Source of the DNA: Protopterus annectens
Lineage: Eukaryota; Chordata; Ceratodontiformes; Protopteridae
Direction of reading: 5' to 3'
NCBI RefSeq assembly: GCF_019279795.1
Contig: NC_056750.1
Coordinates: 700,559,721-700,623,720 of the forward strand
Length of the DNA: 64,000 bases
Positions 47,327-57,536 of this stretch are shown in pieces (the first letter of the stretch is position 1; each line of letters begins with the position of its first letter). Position numbers and translations under genes: made by a program. Under the pieces are notes generated by a model. The model searched no databases. It had not been told where the DNA came from and saw nothing but the letters and a program-made list of their open reading frames with translations.

Positions 47327-48253
47327 CTTGGTTCATATATATAGTAAAAGAATCATTTATTAAGATTCTCTCTGCTCTCATTACTTTGGTTTGGTTTTTG
47401 TTATGGAAGCCGAGGCTAAGAACCTGTATTTAAACAGTTTAATACAAGGATATTCCAGGTAAATGTTTTTTTGAATTTGGGATAAGCTGATTGGTTCCCT
47501 GGAATTGCTTGTCATTTATGTTTAAAATCCCGGCAGTAGAGATTTCCCTTGATGAGCAGTTTTTACTTTTTACTTTTTACCCCACCTTTCAATACTTCTG
47601 CCTTGACAGCAGTGTCAGTTATATTAAGCATTTGAATATTTACTTAAGGTTTAAAGTCAGACATCTACGGATTTCCATAATGTTTAAGATGATGGGAATT
47701 ATTTGCATGAATAGGTTCATATTTATGCGATACATCAACACTCCATTTTCACATAAGGTCAAGGTGAGGATGATGACCTAAGTATCTATAATGCCGTCTC
47801 CTTATTGGATTTCTAATATATTTGGGCTAATTATGATTACATGATGATTTCCTGCATTGTAATTATGAAGTGTTGTTTATGTTTTTTAAATCGAGGTTAG
47901 CCGCAGACTTGGACATGTTAGATACTACATTTAGATTTCATAATGAATCGGAATGCGATCTGACTTTGCTCTACATGTTATGTTATCACTGTTTTAAAGA
48001 GATTTTCGTGACAGTTTTTTAGCATAATGTAATTTAGTTTATCTGAATTTTGCATCAGAAGGACATGGTCTATTAAACTATTATGTTTTTGATGGCATTA
48101 GCAATTATTTTTAATCTTGTCTATACTGTTTCTTTAACAAACGCACTGAGGAAATGTTAATGAGTCAGTAATTGATCATTATTGTTTAATTCTTTGGCTT
48201 GCGCGCCAAAATGTTTTATATATAAGAACTCAGTTTTTATAGTTTTAATACAC

Positions 48254-48288
48254 CTGAAGAAGCGTAGTGTAACTACGTGAAAGTGCTT
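48254..48288 (+). ncRNA. Hammerhead-ribozyme-like core in the PLE 3' end
   Basis: CTGAAGA, then A, then GCGTAG/CTACGT with loop TGTAA, then GAAA and GTGCTT. CTGAAGA fits the CUGANGA consensus. The arrangement, including the extra A, is the same as in the minus-strand motif at 47273-47311. The closing base pair of stem II would be G-U. Activity is not shown. Confidence 0.5.
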
Positions 48289-48369
48289 GTGTTTTTTACT
48301 TCAATAAAGAAGATATTACGTTTACCGAGCTCATTCCGTGTGGTGATTCCTGTGGATCCTGTACTACTA

Positions 48370-48853
48370 ATATATGTAGAGGACCAAGTTGCTGTTTGCA
48401 GGATCCGACCCTTTCCAAAAAGCCATAAATGAAGCCAAGGCCCTGGCAGAGTGGGCTTTGACCCTGCCTGGAGTAGTTTTGCTTTGGTGAGCATAACGAA
48501 AAGTAATAGCCTTAGATAGCCATTTGGGAATAGTCCTGTTTTGACACCGGTTGTGCCTCCTTCTTATCTTCACAAGAAATGAACAGTTGATCCTAAGATC
48601 TGAAAGATTTAGTTTTGTCAAAATAGTTCTTGAGTTGTCTGTGGACATCCAAGGTATGAAGTGTCCTTTCTTCCTAATTTTTAAGTTCAGGAAAGAAAAC
48701 AGGGAGATGGATAGTTTGACTTAGTGAACTCTAATGCCACTTTAGGAATAAAATAAGGCTTAGTTCTTAAAGAAACACCATCACAGCGGAAAATGAGATA
48801 GGGTTGAATCACAATAAGAGCTTGTAAGTTAGATACGCTTCTTGCAGAAATCA
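48370..48853 (+). repeat. Right copy of the 484-bp direct repeat flanking the PLE
   Basis: Second copy of 44363-44846, same length. It continues on its right into the rest of the DIRS recombinase, whereas the left copy continues on its left into the DIRS 3' side. The original uninterrupted DIRS sequence therefore contained this segment once. Confidence 0.9.
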
Positions 48854-49540
48854 GAGCAAGCTGTAAGAAATTCAAGTCAGACAGGTTAGCTGGTTCAAAT
48901 GGAGCAAGTATTAGCTTTTCTAACACAAAATTAAGATCCCAATGAGGGGCTACAGGTTTTCTTGGAGGCCTGTTGTGCAAAACCCCTTTCAAAAATATTT
49001 ATGACATGATAATGCATTGAAAGTGGAGGATTCATGGGCAGACATGCTGAGATGGGCGATAAATGAATATTGATGGAGGAATAAGAAAGGCCATAGGATT
49101 TTAACTCACATAAGTATTGTAAAAAGAGAACAACTAGCCCTGAATAGGTGCTGGTTATGTTGTTGGCACCAGCTAAAAAACTTTTCCATTTGCTTAGATC
49201 TGATTTTCTAGTAGCAGGCTTTTTTGCCTCCATTAGTGCCTGCTATATGTTCTTAACAAATACCTAAAGTGAATTAAGACCCTATCATCCAGGTAGTTAG
49301 TTGAAGTTGATTAGGGTCTGGGTGTATCATACACTCCAGTATTGTGTGAGTAGATCCGTGCCGTGCGAAAGCTTGTGGCAATTTTCAAAAGAAGGGAGAA
49401 CCAGTGATGCCGGGACCAGAAGGGAGTCACCACAATAATCTTGGGGGATTCATTCTGAATTTTCAGAAGTACTGTGGATATCAGTGGAAGGGGTGGAAAA
49501 GCATACAGGATCATTCTGAAAAGAAAAGACATCTGTCTTC
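48854..49540 (-). pseudogene. DIRS element C recombinase N-terminal part and linker (fossil)
   Basis: On the minus strand: the linker LYAFPPLPLISTVLLKI and IIVVTPFWSRHHWFSLLL (typical between RNase H and recombinase in vertebrate DIRS), KWKSFLAGANN and INIHLSPISACLPM of the core-binding part, then HWDLNFVLEKL and LALISARSVSNLQAL with the first catalytic arginine block. Part of an inactive element. Confidence 0.8.
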
Positions 49541-49599
49541 CAGGCCTTCTTGCATAGGGTCCTGGAGAAGAATCTTATTTGTCTATCGATCCATCTTTG

Positions 49600-49762
49600 T
49601 TTACTGTGAAAACCTGACTAGGATAAAAAACCCTTTTCGGCAGAGGCCCAGGGAGAAAAGTGCCATACTGTTGTACAAAATGTTTGTAGACAAAAACTGA
49701 AATTAAGCATATTTTACAAGATAATAAAAGTAATACAGTTTTACAATAATGTTTAAAAAAAT
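49600..49762 (-). mobile_element. L2-group LINE 3' tail fragment
   Basis: CTGACTAGGATAAAAAACCC and GGCAGAGGCCCAGGGAGAAA are the reverse complement of the L2-group tail seen at 20500 and 29060. Only the 3' UTR is present. Directly to the right is a run of 18 C. Confidence 0.6.
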
Positions 49763-49780
49763 CCCCCCCCCCCCCCCCCC
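49763..49780. repeat. Poly-C run
   Basis: Eighteen consecutive C at the junction between the inverted L2 tail and the CR1-like fragment. Such a run is prone to length errors in sequencing. Confidence 0.8.
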
Positions 49781-49789
49781 GCTAACATA

Positions 49790-50805
49790 GCCAACAATGA
49801 CTCCTATGCAAAGGAATATGCAAATGCCCTGTATAACCACCTAAACAACTGTATGGACTCGGCTGTCCCTGACTGGATCAGAACCAGGTCCTGCCAAAAA
49901 ACAGGCCACCCTGGTGGACTTCAGGTGTAAATAGGTTATATAACTAAAGGAAGAAACTGATGTCTAAGAACAAGAGGTAATTTACTCAGCTGAAGAAACA
50001 TACCCTCCACAGCTTGAACAAGCAAATCAGGTATCTTGTAAAGTCCTCTAAAGCTAGTTATGAAGCTAAATTAGCACCTCTAGCTAATGTTAATCATAAG
50101 GCATTCTTTAGCTACATCCAGAATCTAGAAGGGAATGTCCAGCTATGTGCTGAACTTATAGTGGAGGGTACCTCTCATACCGAACCTGAGGAAATTGCCA
50201 ACCTGCTTGCTGACAGATTTAGCACAAACTTTACACCCCTGTCCCCACCAGCCATGTCCCAAAGCATACCTGACACCAGTCCTCTACCTAGTATCTCCAA
50301 AGAGCAGGTCATATCCACACTGTCCAAGGCCAAATATATGGCTTCTATAAGACCAGATAACATACAAGGCTGCTTACTAAACAGTCTAAAACAAGACCTA
50401 GTAGAACCACTTGGCACTGTCTTTAAACTTAACCTGGGCACTGGCTTTGTTAGAGCAGCGTGGAGAATAGCAATAGTAATCCCCTTGCACAAAGGGGATC
50501 CATCAAGCAACCCTGGAACTCTTGAAGCATAAGCCTAACCAGCCTTATCTGCAAGGCCATGTAAAGAATCGTCATGGACCTTATCAACAAGGACATAGTT
50601 GACCTTCAAACTCTTGACCTGACCCAGTTTGGCTTTAAGCGTAGCTCATGCTTATAGAACCTGGTGGACTTCTTCGAGAATGTTACCAAAGCTGTGGATG
50701 AAGGCAAAACAGTACACACTGTCTATCTTGACTTAGCCAAGGCTTTTGATGCAATTCCCTACTCTGGTATCATTGAGAAACTCTCCCAGCTAGGGGGTCT
50801 GAATA
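49790..50805 (+). mobile_element. CR1-like LINE fragment (linker and first half of RT)
   Basis: Linker sequence (QIRYLVKSSKASYEAKLAPL, then HKAFFSYIQN) is followed by ISKEQVISTLSKAKYMASIR and RT fingers RAAWRIAIVIPLHKGDPSS. In a second frame are LDLTQFGFKRSSCL, NLVDFFENVTKAVDEG and VYLDLAKAFDAIPYSGI. Block order matches the minus-strand CR1-like copy at 2390-4690. The fragment ends just after the first catalytic block; the rest of RT and the 3' end are missing. At least one stop and one frameshift are present. Confidence 0.8.
50014..50532 (+). pseudogene. CR1-like linker and RT fingers, 172 codons
   Basis: Open frame in the CR1-like fragment. It contains EEIANLLADRFSTNFTPL, the TLSKAKYMASIRPDNIQG segment and the RT start WRIAIVIPLHKGDP. 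It ends by a frame change before the NYRPISL-type block. Not a host gene. Confidence 0.75.
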
Positions 50806-53155
50806 GAGAGATGATAAGTCAGCAAGCAAAGGAGAGCAATATTGCTGAAATTGCATTCATCCTCAAGTCTTGATGAGTACCTTCATGAGGTGGACCCAGT
50901 TTTTTCTCAAAATCTCACCAAGACGACACTGATATATAGGTTGTATTTTATATAGCATATATCATGGACAGAAACAGGTCAAACATTAAAAAAGATAGCT
51001 CGGTGCACAAGACCCAGGATAAAAAGTGTCCAGTCCTAGTAGGCACACTTGTGCCAGAACTGGAAAAAATTACTGTGTAGAATCCTCAAAATGTGGAAAC
51101 ATTCCTACAATGGGGCCAGGCCCAGGGGAAGGATGGCCCCCTTGTTGTAGAAGGAAGTAGCATTCCACAAAAACTGATAGGCCAAAGAAGAGCCATAAAG
51201 ACGATAGAATGGACTATGGAGGATAGGAAAGAAATTATGTATTGTTACTTTTATGCAAAACGCACAGAATTTCCAGTCACAGGATATACAAAAAGATTGA
51301 GAAATTAGAGGAACGAAAAGTACTGCCGCAAGAGAAATAAAAATTTGTGATCATTAGTACAACACGTTTGTGAAAAACATTATATACATCAAGAAACTTT
51401 GATCTGTTTGGAAAAAGAAGCATTTGAGGAAGTGTGGAAATATAAACAACAAAACTTGAGATTTTTGAAAATTATAAAAAAGAAATATGGACATGTGAAA
51501 GAGAGATTTGATATGGTGCAATATCTATGCAAAGTCAAAGGCCAAATTAATCAATAGAAAAAAGGCAGCCCCAAAAATATTCGAAGAGCAACACAGGCAA
51601 AGGCATCCAGATATGGAAAATTTCACAGTAAAAAAATATCACAAAGAGAGAATGTAGAAAAGAAGATTGGTAAAGTAGAAGTTAAAAAAAATAGAAGCTC
51701 AGGTTATGCAATGCCTGCAAAACTGAAGGATTTGGTGTAGAAGATCTAACACAGGTTACATCACAGCATGATGGAATGAGTCCCCAAAGTAAGGAGAAAC
51801 AGGAATATCAGGAGACGTCTGAAGAAATATGGACATGGGGAAAAAAAGAGATTTAATATGGTGTAATATTTGCAAAACTAATCATTACAAAAAGAGCAGC
51901 ACCAAAGATATTTGAAGATAAATACAGGCAAAGGAATCCACACATGGAAAACTTTAAAATAAAAAGACAGAGGAAAAGTAGGATAGAAGATCTGTAATGG
52001 AGAAGTTAAAGAAATAGAATATGAGGTCATGGACTACCTGTGAAGTGAAAGATTCAGTGTAGAAAATTTTACTCAGAAAACATCACAGCAGGGATAGAGC
52101 AATAGACATCCAAATTAAGGAGAAACCATTGGAATGGGAAGCAACAGGTCATTTGACATATGAAGGTATTTTGGAGCCTTTCACGGGAAAGCAGTATAAA
52201 CGTTCACTTGAAGCTGGATAGCAAGGGAAGGAACAGGAAACTGTGGCAACTCTGATACAGTCAATGTTGAGGAGTGATAGGCCAGTGAGTTCCCATATGA
52301 GAGACAAATGGATGACACATGATGAAATTGAAGAGAATGTGCCACAGGAAGATGCTATAGAACTTTCTATAGAATGTGCGCAGGAAATGGAGAACATAAA
52401 ATGTGCCCTCAGTTTAGAAGAAAATGAGCTAAGAGCAGAGCTACTTGATTTAATAGAGATAGATATACATTTAAGATCAATTAAAGAAATACACTATAGA
52501 AGGTCAGTGACACTCAAAAAGTTAGAAGTTTGATAAAACAAATGAACACAGTAATTAGGACTGTCCATAGAGATCCATGCGATATAACAGAAGTAAAGAG
52601 GATATATTACTGTGCAGCTGAATTAATAACAGATGCAATTCTATCACAAGAACACAGGGTAGTGAGGGAAAGGAAGGGGAGAAATTGAATACCATCATGG
52701 AAATATCAAATAGAGAAAACTATAAAGCAATTAAGACAAGAAGTGCCACTGTTAGAAGAGTATAGAAGAGGGAATAGATCAACAAAAATACTCAGAAAGA
52801 TAGACGTGATAAAAGCAATGTGCATTATTATAACAGATCAGGATTTATCATGCACTATCACAAATAAACTAAAAATGTTAGCACAGGCAGAAAAACTTAG
52901 AAGATACAGAAGTAAATATAAAGAAAAAGTACGGAATTTATTGATGACCCAAAAATGTTTTGTAGAGAATTTGGAAACAAGGTAAAAGGACTTGAAAGAC
53001 CACCAAAAAAAAGTAGTAGTAGATACATTTTGGAGAAGTATTTATGAAGATCTGGTGGAACACAACAGAGATGCTAAATGGATAGAAGAAGTAAAAGAAA
53101 GAATACGAAGTTTAAAGGTACAGGATATGAAATGAGATGAAGTAACAAACAGCCA
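50806..53155 (+). mobile_element. R4/Dong-like LINE, 5' portion without RT
   Basis: A-rich plus-strand sequence with pieces of the N-terminal protein of the R4/Dong LINE group. Near 51196-51308 is IEWTMEDRKEIMYCYFYAKR followed by GYTKRLRN; near 52860-52985 is LAQAEKLRRYRSKYKEKVRN followed by QKCFVENL; and near 53017-53105 is FWRSIYEDLVEHNRDAKWIE. These correspond in order to the Myb-like start, the basic linker and the FWxxIWExPxEHNxxAxW block that precede RT in such elements. The RT and endonuclease downstream are absent, so the 3' side is lost, opposite to ordinary LINE truncation. Frames are interrupted. Assignment is from remembered family motifs. Confidence 0.7.
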
Positions 53156-53159
53156 GCTT

Positions 53160-54140
53160 TTGGGTCAGATTTGGAAAGAGTTTATAACAATTTAAGATTG
53201 AGGACCTTCATACATTCTGTCTGCCTTTTTACGAGCAGCAGGGTGGCTATCCAGAAAATTCCAGGCAATGACACACAAATCCTCCAGAGCTGATGGAACT
53301 GGGGGAATGGGTGAAGGTTCTGGAAATGCCTTTTGTAACAGGTCATGGTATTTTCTAAGGGATTGAGAAACTTTACTGTACTCCCACTAAAAACATTGCT
53401 ACATTATGAAAGTAATCTGAGGGTAAGAGAAGCCCCCACAGGGAGTATCAGAAACTGAGCTCTCTTCTTGAGTCTAAATCAGAAAACTGAGAAGAAAACC
53501 ATGCATCTGTCCCTTCGTCTTCCTGTCGAGATTCAGAATCTGGAATCTCTTCAGGTAAAGAGGTATTTCTCTTTTATATTTTAACCTGAAATCACCTTAC
53601 AGGAAGGATCAATAGCCTGAATTACACCCTGAGCCAGACCCCCTAAATTACTTCTCTCTGAGGACGTTTGAGGAGGAGTAGATACATTTTTACTTTTCTG
53701 TTTCATTTTGGGAGGAAAAATGTGGCCAACACTGTTATTTATGACAGCAGCAACTTCCCCAGGGATGGTTACAACATCCTTGCTAAATAGGGAAGCCCTC
53801 ACTGTTCCTTCTCCCAGGACTGACAAGAATGTCTCTCTCTTGCCCACCAAAGGGACCCCAGCAGCTGCAGAGGATGCGGCTAACCCCCAGTCTATAGTGG
53901 CTGTAGGTGGTATGCCAGAGGGATCTGAGGTAATAGATGAACTGGTCAGAGAAATAACCTACAGCCACAGTACAGTAACCCACCTGTGAATGAGGCAAAT
54001 TGCTAGCCTGCTGTGGTGGAAAAGGCTGTTTTTGTAACTTTTTCTTTTTGTGGTGTAAGAAGGACTCACTTTGGGACTAGTAGTTTGTTCCATGCTCAAG
54101 GTGAAAATTGTGCCTCTTTCAAGCAGCAAGCAGTCTAGTA
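53160..54140 (-). pseudogene. DIRS element C Gag-like region (fossil)
   Basis: On the minus strand the region starts near 54130 with MEQTTSPKVSP and a lysine-rich stretch (KRKSYKN). It continues through a serine/proline-rich part (KNVSTPPQTSSERSN) to LRKYHDLLQKAFPEPSPIPP near 53300. The position next to the right inverted terminus and the strand agree with the 5' coding part of DIRS element C. Broken and inactive. Confidence 0.6.
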
Positions 54141-54489
54141 AAATGTTAAAGCTTTTATAAGTCACTTATTTCACACCAAAAGACTTAGCTCCAAACAGTA
54201 AAATAAAACACATTCTCTTTAGAAGAGTGGTTTTCATTTACTTTAAACAACTTTTTAAACTGACAGGAAAAAAGAGCACTCCTTGTTTTAAAAGTACAGT
54301 AATGTCTTATGACAATCCATTAAAACACAGAATTCTAGCTTAAAATAAATTTATTCAACAGGAAAGAACAGTAAAACAACAATTTTATTATTTGGAAGGT
54401 TTTTCTCCAAAGGGAACTTATCTACCCATCAGTGGAACAGCACAAGCCGACTGTCGATCCTCTAAAGCCCACAGAGGAATGCTCTTCTC

Positions 54490-54690
54490 AGCAGCAGGAA
54501 ATGCTCTGAAGGGCTTGGTGCCTAAACCTGTCTTTTTATTCATCTCTGCTCAAGCTGAGTGGTGGCTTGGGTGTGTGGAAGGTGCCCTGAAGCTTTGTCT
54601 GTTATATTCTTGACAGGATATAACCCATCTAGCTGAGGCTACTGCAGTGATCAGTGTGGTGACCATGTGTTTTCTTGGACAGCATGTTAC
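54490..54690 (-). repeat. Right inverted terminus of DIRS element C
   Basis: Contains ATATAACCCATCTAGCTGAG and CTACTGCAGTGATCAGTGTG, inverted partners of sequence at 43833-43900. Further left, AAACCTGTCTTTTTATTC and GCTCAAGCTGAG correspond to the inner part of the left terminus. Confidence 0.7.
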
Positions 54691-55360
54691 TGACGCTGGT
54701 AAAGGATACATTACATGCAGTTTAAGAATGGCCATTTAGTATTACAAATGATGCATGCAACCTTAAGTATGTAGTATGTCTTACCAGATTGTAGGCAGAA
54801 GTGTGAAATGTACCCTATAAATCTGGTTGAAACTTATTATAGCTAGACATATTTTGGCCCTTACCTTACTTAATAGTTTATTTATTTTAGTTTGTTTACT
54901 GGGGCTTTTTCTACACAGATTACTGTACATCATTTGCAGGCACAGCCTGGGTGAAGTGATTCACAAAAAAAGAAAACCAAACAAATTCCCAAATGCAGTG
55001 TAATCACAGAAGGTAGAAAATCCCATAGACAGTTGACAAAATATATAAATAGTATTAGAGTACAAAATCAAATGCGGATTAATTTTAGTAGTAAATATGG
55101 GATGGAAGCAGCAGTTGAGAACAGAGGATCAAAGCAGAAGTGATGCAATAGAGGAACTATTGGACGACTGCCCTTAGCAAGTCTGTGAATAACATGCATC
55201 CATGTGACTTACTTAAGGAATAGGTTAATCACTACTTGTACCAATAAAATACAAATATAAATATAAATTATAGAAGAATGTAATATCAGTATCGCAAAAT
55301 AAAAATGAATAGCATGGTGGCTTATTAGCTTGATCTCTAATTAATGTTGCTTTTTTCTCC
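54691..55360. other. Spacer with no recognised feature
   Basis: AT-rich sequence between DIRS element C and the SINE-rich segment. Nothing recognised. Confidence 0.3.
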
Positions 55361-55535
55361 CCTTTCGTGCATTGGTTTTCTCGGGTCTACTCTGATTTCC
55401 TCCCGCATATCAAAAACATGCTGCTTGATTGGCTACTCCAGACTGTCCATGCATATTGCATGTATACATGCTCTTGTGACCTGGGTTGTGAATGAAAAGG
55501 GTCCCTGATAACCAGTTCACTTAACTTAGCAAGTA
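55360..55535 (+). mobile_element. Old V-SINE-type copy
   Basis: CTCGGGTCTACTCTGATTTC and CTCCCGCATATCAAAAACAT match, with many changes, the conserved central domain of V-SINEs (CTCCGGGTGCTCCGGTTTCC and CTCCCACATCCCAAAGACGT in the younger copy at 57537). The tRNA head is not recognisable. Clearly older than the copies at 57-58 kb. Confidence 0.55.
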
Positions 55536-55669
55536 AGTCTTGTTCATTTTGTACATAATAGAAGATATTTTGGAGTCAGCTAATTCATCTAGCTTCCCAT
55601 TTTGGAAGGGGGAAATACATACATACATTAATTTTCTGATGTATACTTTATTCTGTTGATGGTACTTTA

Positions 55670-55945
55670 AGGGGTGGAGCCTTTCCTGGCAAAGTAGCAA
55701 GTTTACAGCATTGAACCAGTCCTGTATGGGGTGCCTATACACAGTTACATGCACACCACATGTACACCTACATACAGGATTGCCATTTCATCTTTTGGTA
55801 TGATTATGGGATGTAGACAGGAACCAGAGAACCCAATGAAAACAGATACAGATAGAACATGAAGACAATGCACAGAAGGCATGACAGCCAGAACTGAACT
55901 GGAGATCCGAGAGACGTCTGGCAGCAGCTCTAAGGGATGCACCTT
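55670..55945 (-). mobile_element. Old V-SINE-type copy, inverted
   Basis: Read on the minus strand, GCCTTCTGTGCATTGTCTTC, GGGTTCTCTGGTTCCTGTCT and ACATCCCATAATCAT follow the central-domain order of V-SINEs. GGCACCCCATACAGGACTGG and AAGGCTCCACCCC correspond to the 3' part of an older vertebrate V-SINE subtype. About 275 bp, strongly diverged. Confidence 0.55.
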
Positions 55946-57370
55946 GGTGTTATTCTAATGTGTGGGAAAATTTATACTAAATGATTGTTTTATAAGAAAT
56001 TGTGTTTTTCAAGTGTAAATATTCATTGAAAGATGACCCTCTACCAGTGATGTAGAGGGGTAAAACTCTGACTATAACTGAGGTAACCTGAGTTTCATTA
56101 GTGGTTCTGGCACTTGACAGTATAGGTAGAGATGATGGTTGTACCTGTCTTGGGGAGGGGGTCTTTCTGGCACACCTCCACAGTTGATCCCTGGTGAAGG
56201 CTGGGGACACCTTGGGGATGTTTGCAAGGGGGGTGCAGGGCTTTGGCTATTTTGCACATGATGGTGTGAACAATGTGCTGCAAACTGATTATATCCCACC
56301 CCCCTTGCATGGCACACTTGCATGCAACAGGCATGATCGGGCGTTAAGGGAAAACGCTCCTTGGCAGCAGTTTGTCTCTACCCCAGGATGCCTGTATCTC
56401 CTCACTGGTCCCTAATATTATCAGAGTTAGTCAGGGGGATGAAGCCTGTTTCTCTAGTTCTGGCAAATGAGGAGAGGCACTAGGAGCAGCTTACTGTGAG
56501 AGGTCAAAAATATTAATTGAAAGTTATTATATGAATGATCTTGGAACCATTACTGTGAGGCTTGGAATTTTGATGTGACAGCAGCCATGATGAACTATTT
56601 TGGTTCAAGAGATTACTTATAGTTGCAGTCTAGGAGTTAAACCAGCAAGAATGAGAAAGTAAATGGGCAAATTGGAAGCAACAACCCTTATATGAGACTG
56701 AATTCTTATACTAAAAAGTTCTAATACCATGATACAACTGACTGTAAGCAACTTCATTTATGTAAGTGTCAGGTGGCAAACTACTGAGCTCTGGTCTGTT
56801 CTCAGCAAAGTGTTTTTCCCCTGTGGTTATCATGTGATGTGTTTTTTTTTTTTTTTTTAACCTGTTGCTTACATATACCATATTATAAAATGTTTGATAC
56901 TTTGGTTAATTTGAACAAACTGTATGTTTTCTTATTGTGGATACTGTGTTATAAAAGTATATAACTGCTTATTGTTTAATAAAATGCAGTGACAATTGGA
57001 ATATAGACTTTCTTATTGTGACCATGTTGAAAACATGACTAACCAGGTAGCCTGGGATTAGTACATACATCTGAGTTATTTGAATGGTTCATCAAAATAC
57101 TGTAAGCTTATAGAAAACTAGAGGCAGGACATAATAACAGCAATGATTAATGGAGGCAGAGGTGTTTGTGTGCATCATTAAAGTTGTTTAGGTTTGAATT
57201 TTAACAGATCGTAAGACTATATGATGTTTGGTTTAATGAGCTACTACTCAATACTGCTTTTGCAAGTAGAATGTACTGGCAATCTGAAGCTGTAGAAACC
57301 TAGAGCAGTTTTGAGGAACCTCATAGTATGGCTAGGATTCATAGGCACATACTGCTCTAAACTAATGTCT
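55946..57370. other. Stretch with no recognised feature
   Basis: No domain, repeat or RNA gene recognised. Several overlapping open frames on both strands at 55977-56415 have no consistent protein-like content. A poly-T run lies near 56842. Confidence 0.3.
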
Positions 57371-57375
57371 TTCAG

Positions 57376-57480
57376 CATTTCCCGGTTAGGGGTTGCCACA
57401 GCGGAACTCCAGTCTGTTAATGATTGGCAGTGGATTTTTATGGTGCCAGCTCGATGCCCAACCTTCAAAGAAGGCACACA
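57376..57480 (-). mobile_element. V-SINE 3' fragment, inverted
   Basis: On the minus strand TGAAGGTTGGGCATCGAGCT, CCACTGCCAATCATTAACAG and CCTAACCGGGAAA match the 3' third of the V-SINE copies at 57537 and 58128. The head and central domain are absent, so it is a 5'-truncated insertion. Confidence 0.7.
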
Positions 57481-57515
57481 CATATCACACTGCACAGTGC
57501 AAATTAGAATAGGTA

Positions 57516-57536
57516 GTGGCAGTGTGTAGTTTGTGG
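57516..57536 (+). repeat. Target-site duplication of V-SINE, left copy
   Basis: A 21-bp stretch starting GTGGCAGTGTGTAG. It matches 57875-57895 with one difference. Confidence 0.85.

Larger units (their letters stand above)
45963..48250. other. Long non-coding tail of the Penelope-like element
   Basis: AT-rich, no coding domain. Contains two short hairpins, 46915-46943 (AGCGAGTTT/AAACTCGCT) and 48193-48210 (TTTGGC/GCCAAA), and the 145-bp insertion at 47167-47311. Whether all of it is PLE 3' UTR or includes other unrecognised insertions cannot be settled by eye. Confidence 0.4.
44847..48369 (+). mobile_element. Penelope-like element (PLE), 5'-truncated
   Basis: The 3.5 kb between the two copies of the 484-bp repeat. 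It opens inside the RT domain, runs through the GIY-YIG endonuclease ORF (to 45962), and ends in a long AT-rich non-coding tail. Close to the right end is a hammerhead-like motif (48254-48283) followed by CAATAAAGAAGAT and GTGGTGATTCCTGTGG. Ribozyme motifs near PLE ends are an established feature of these elements. The tail (45963-48250) is longer than I would expect and contains at least one further insertion (47167-47311), so parts of it may be foreign. The upstream RT blocks are missing. Confidence 0.82.
43833..54690 (-). mobile_element. DIRS-type retroelement C (fossil) with nested insertions
   Basis: A DIRS element of a different family from A and B, read on the minus strand. Inverted termini lie at 43833-44032 and 54490-54690. 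The recombinase region lies at 44266-44846 and 48370-49230, split by a Penelope-like element. The RNase H to recombinase linker is at 49311-49540, and the Gag-like region is at about 53160-54130. The middle part with RT is not present; in its place are an L2 tail, a CR1-like fragment and an R4/Dong-like LINE fragment (49600-53155). The remaining frames are broken in several places. The element is inactive and older than the PLE inserted in it. Confidence 0.8.

Noticed and set aside
52243-52985. Coiled-coil-like frames considered as a host gene
   Set aside because: Order and motifs match the N-terminal part of an R4/Dong-like LINE and the frames are interrupted.
53708-53989. 93-codon frame on the plus strand
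   Set aside because: Opposite strand of the DIRS element C Gag-like region.
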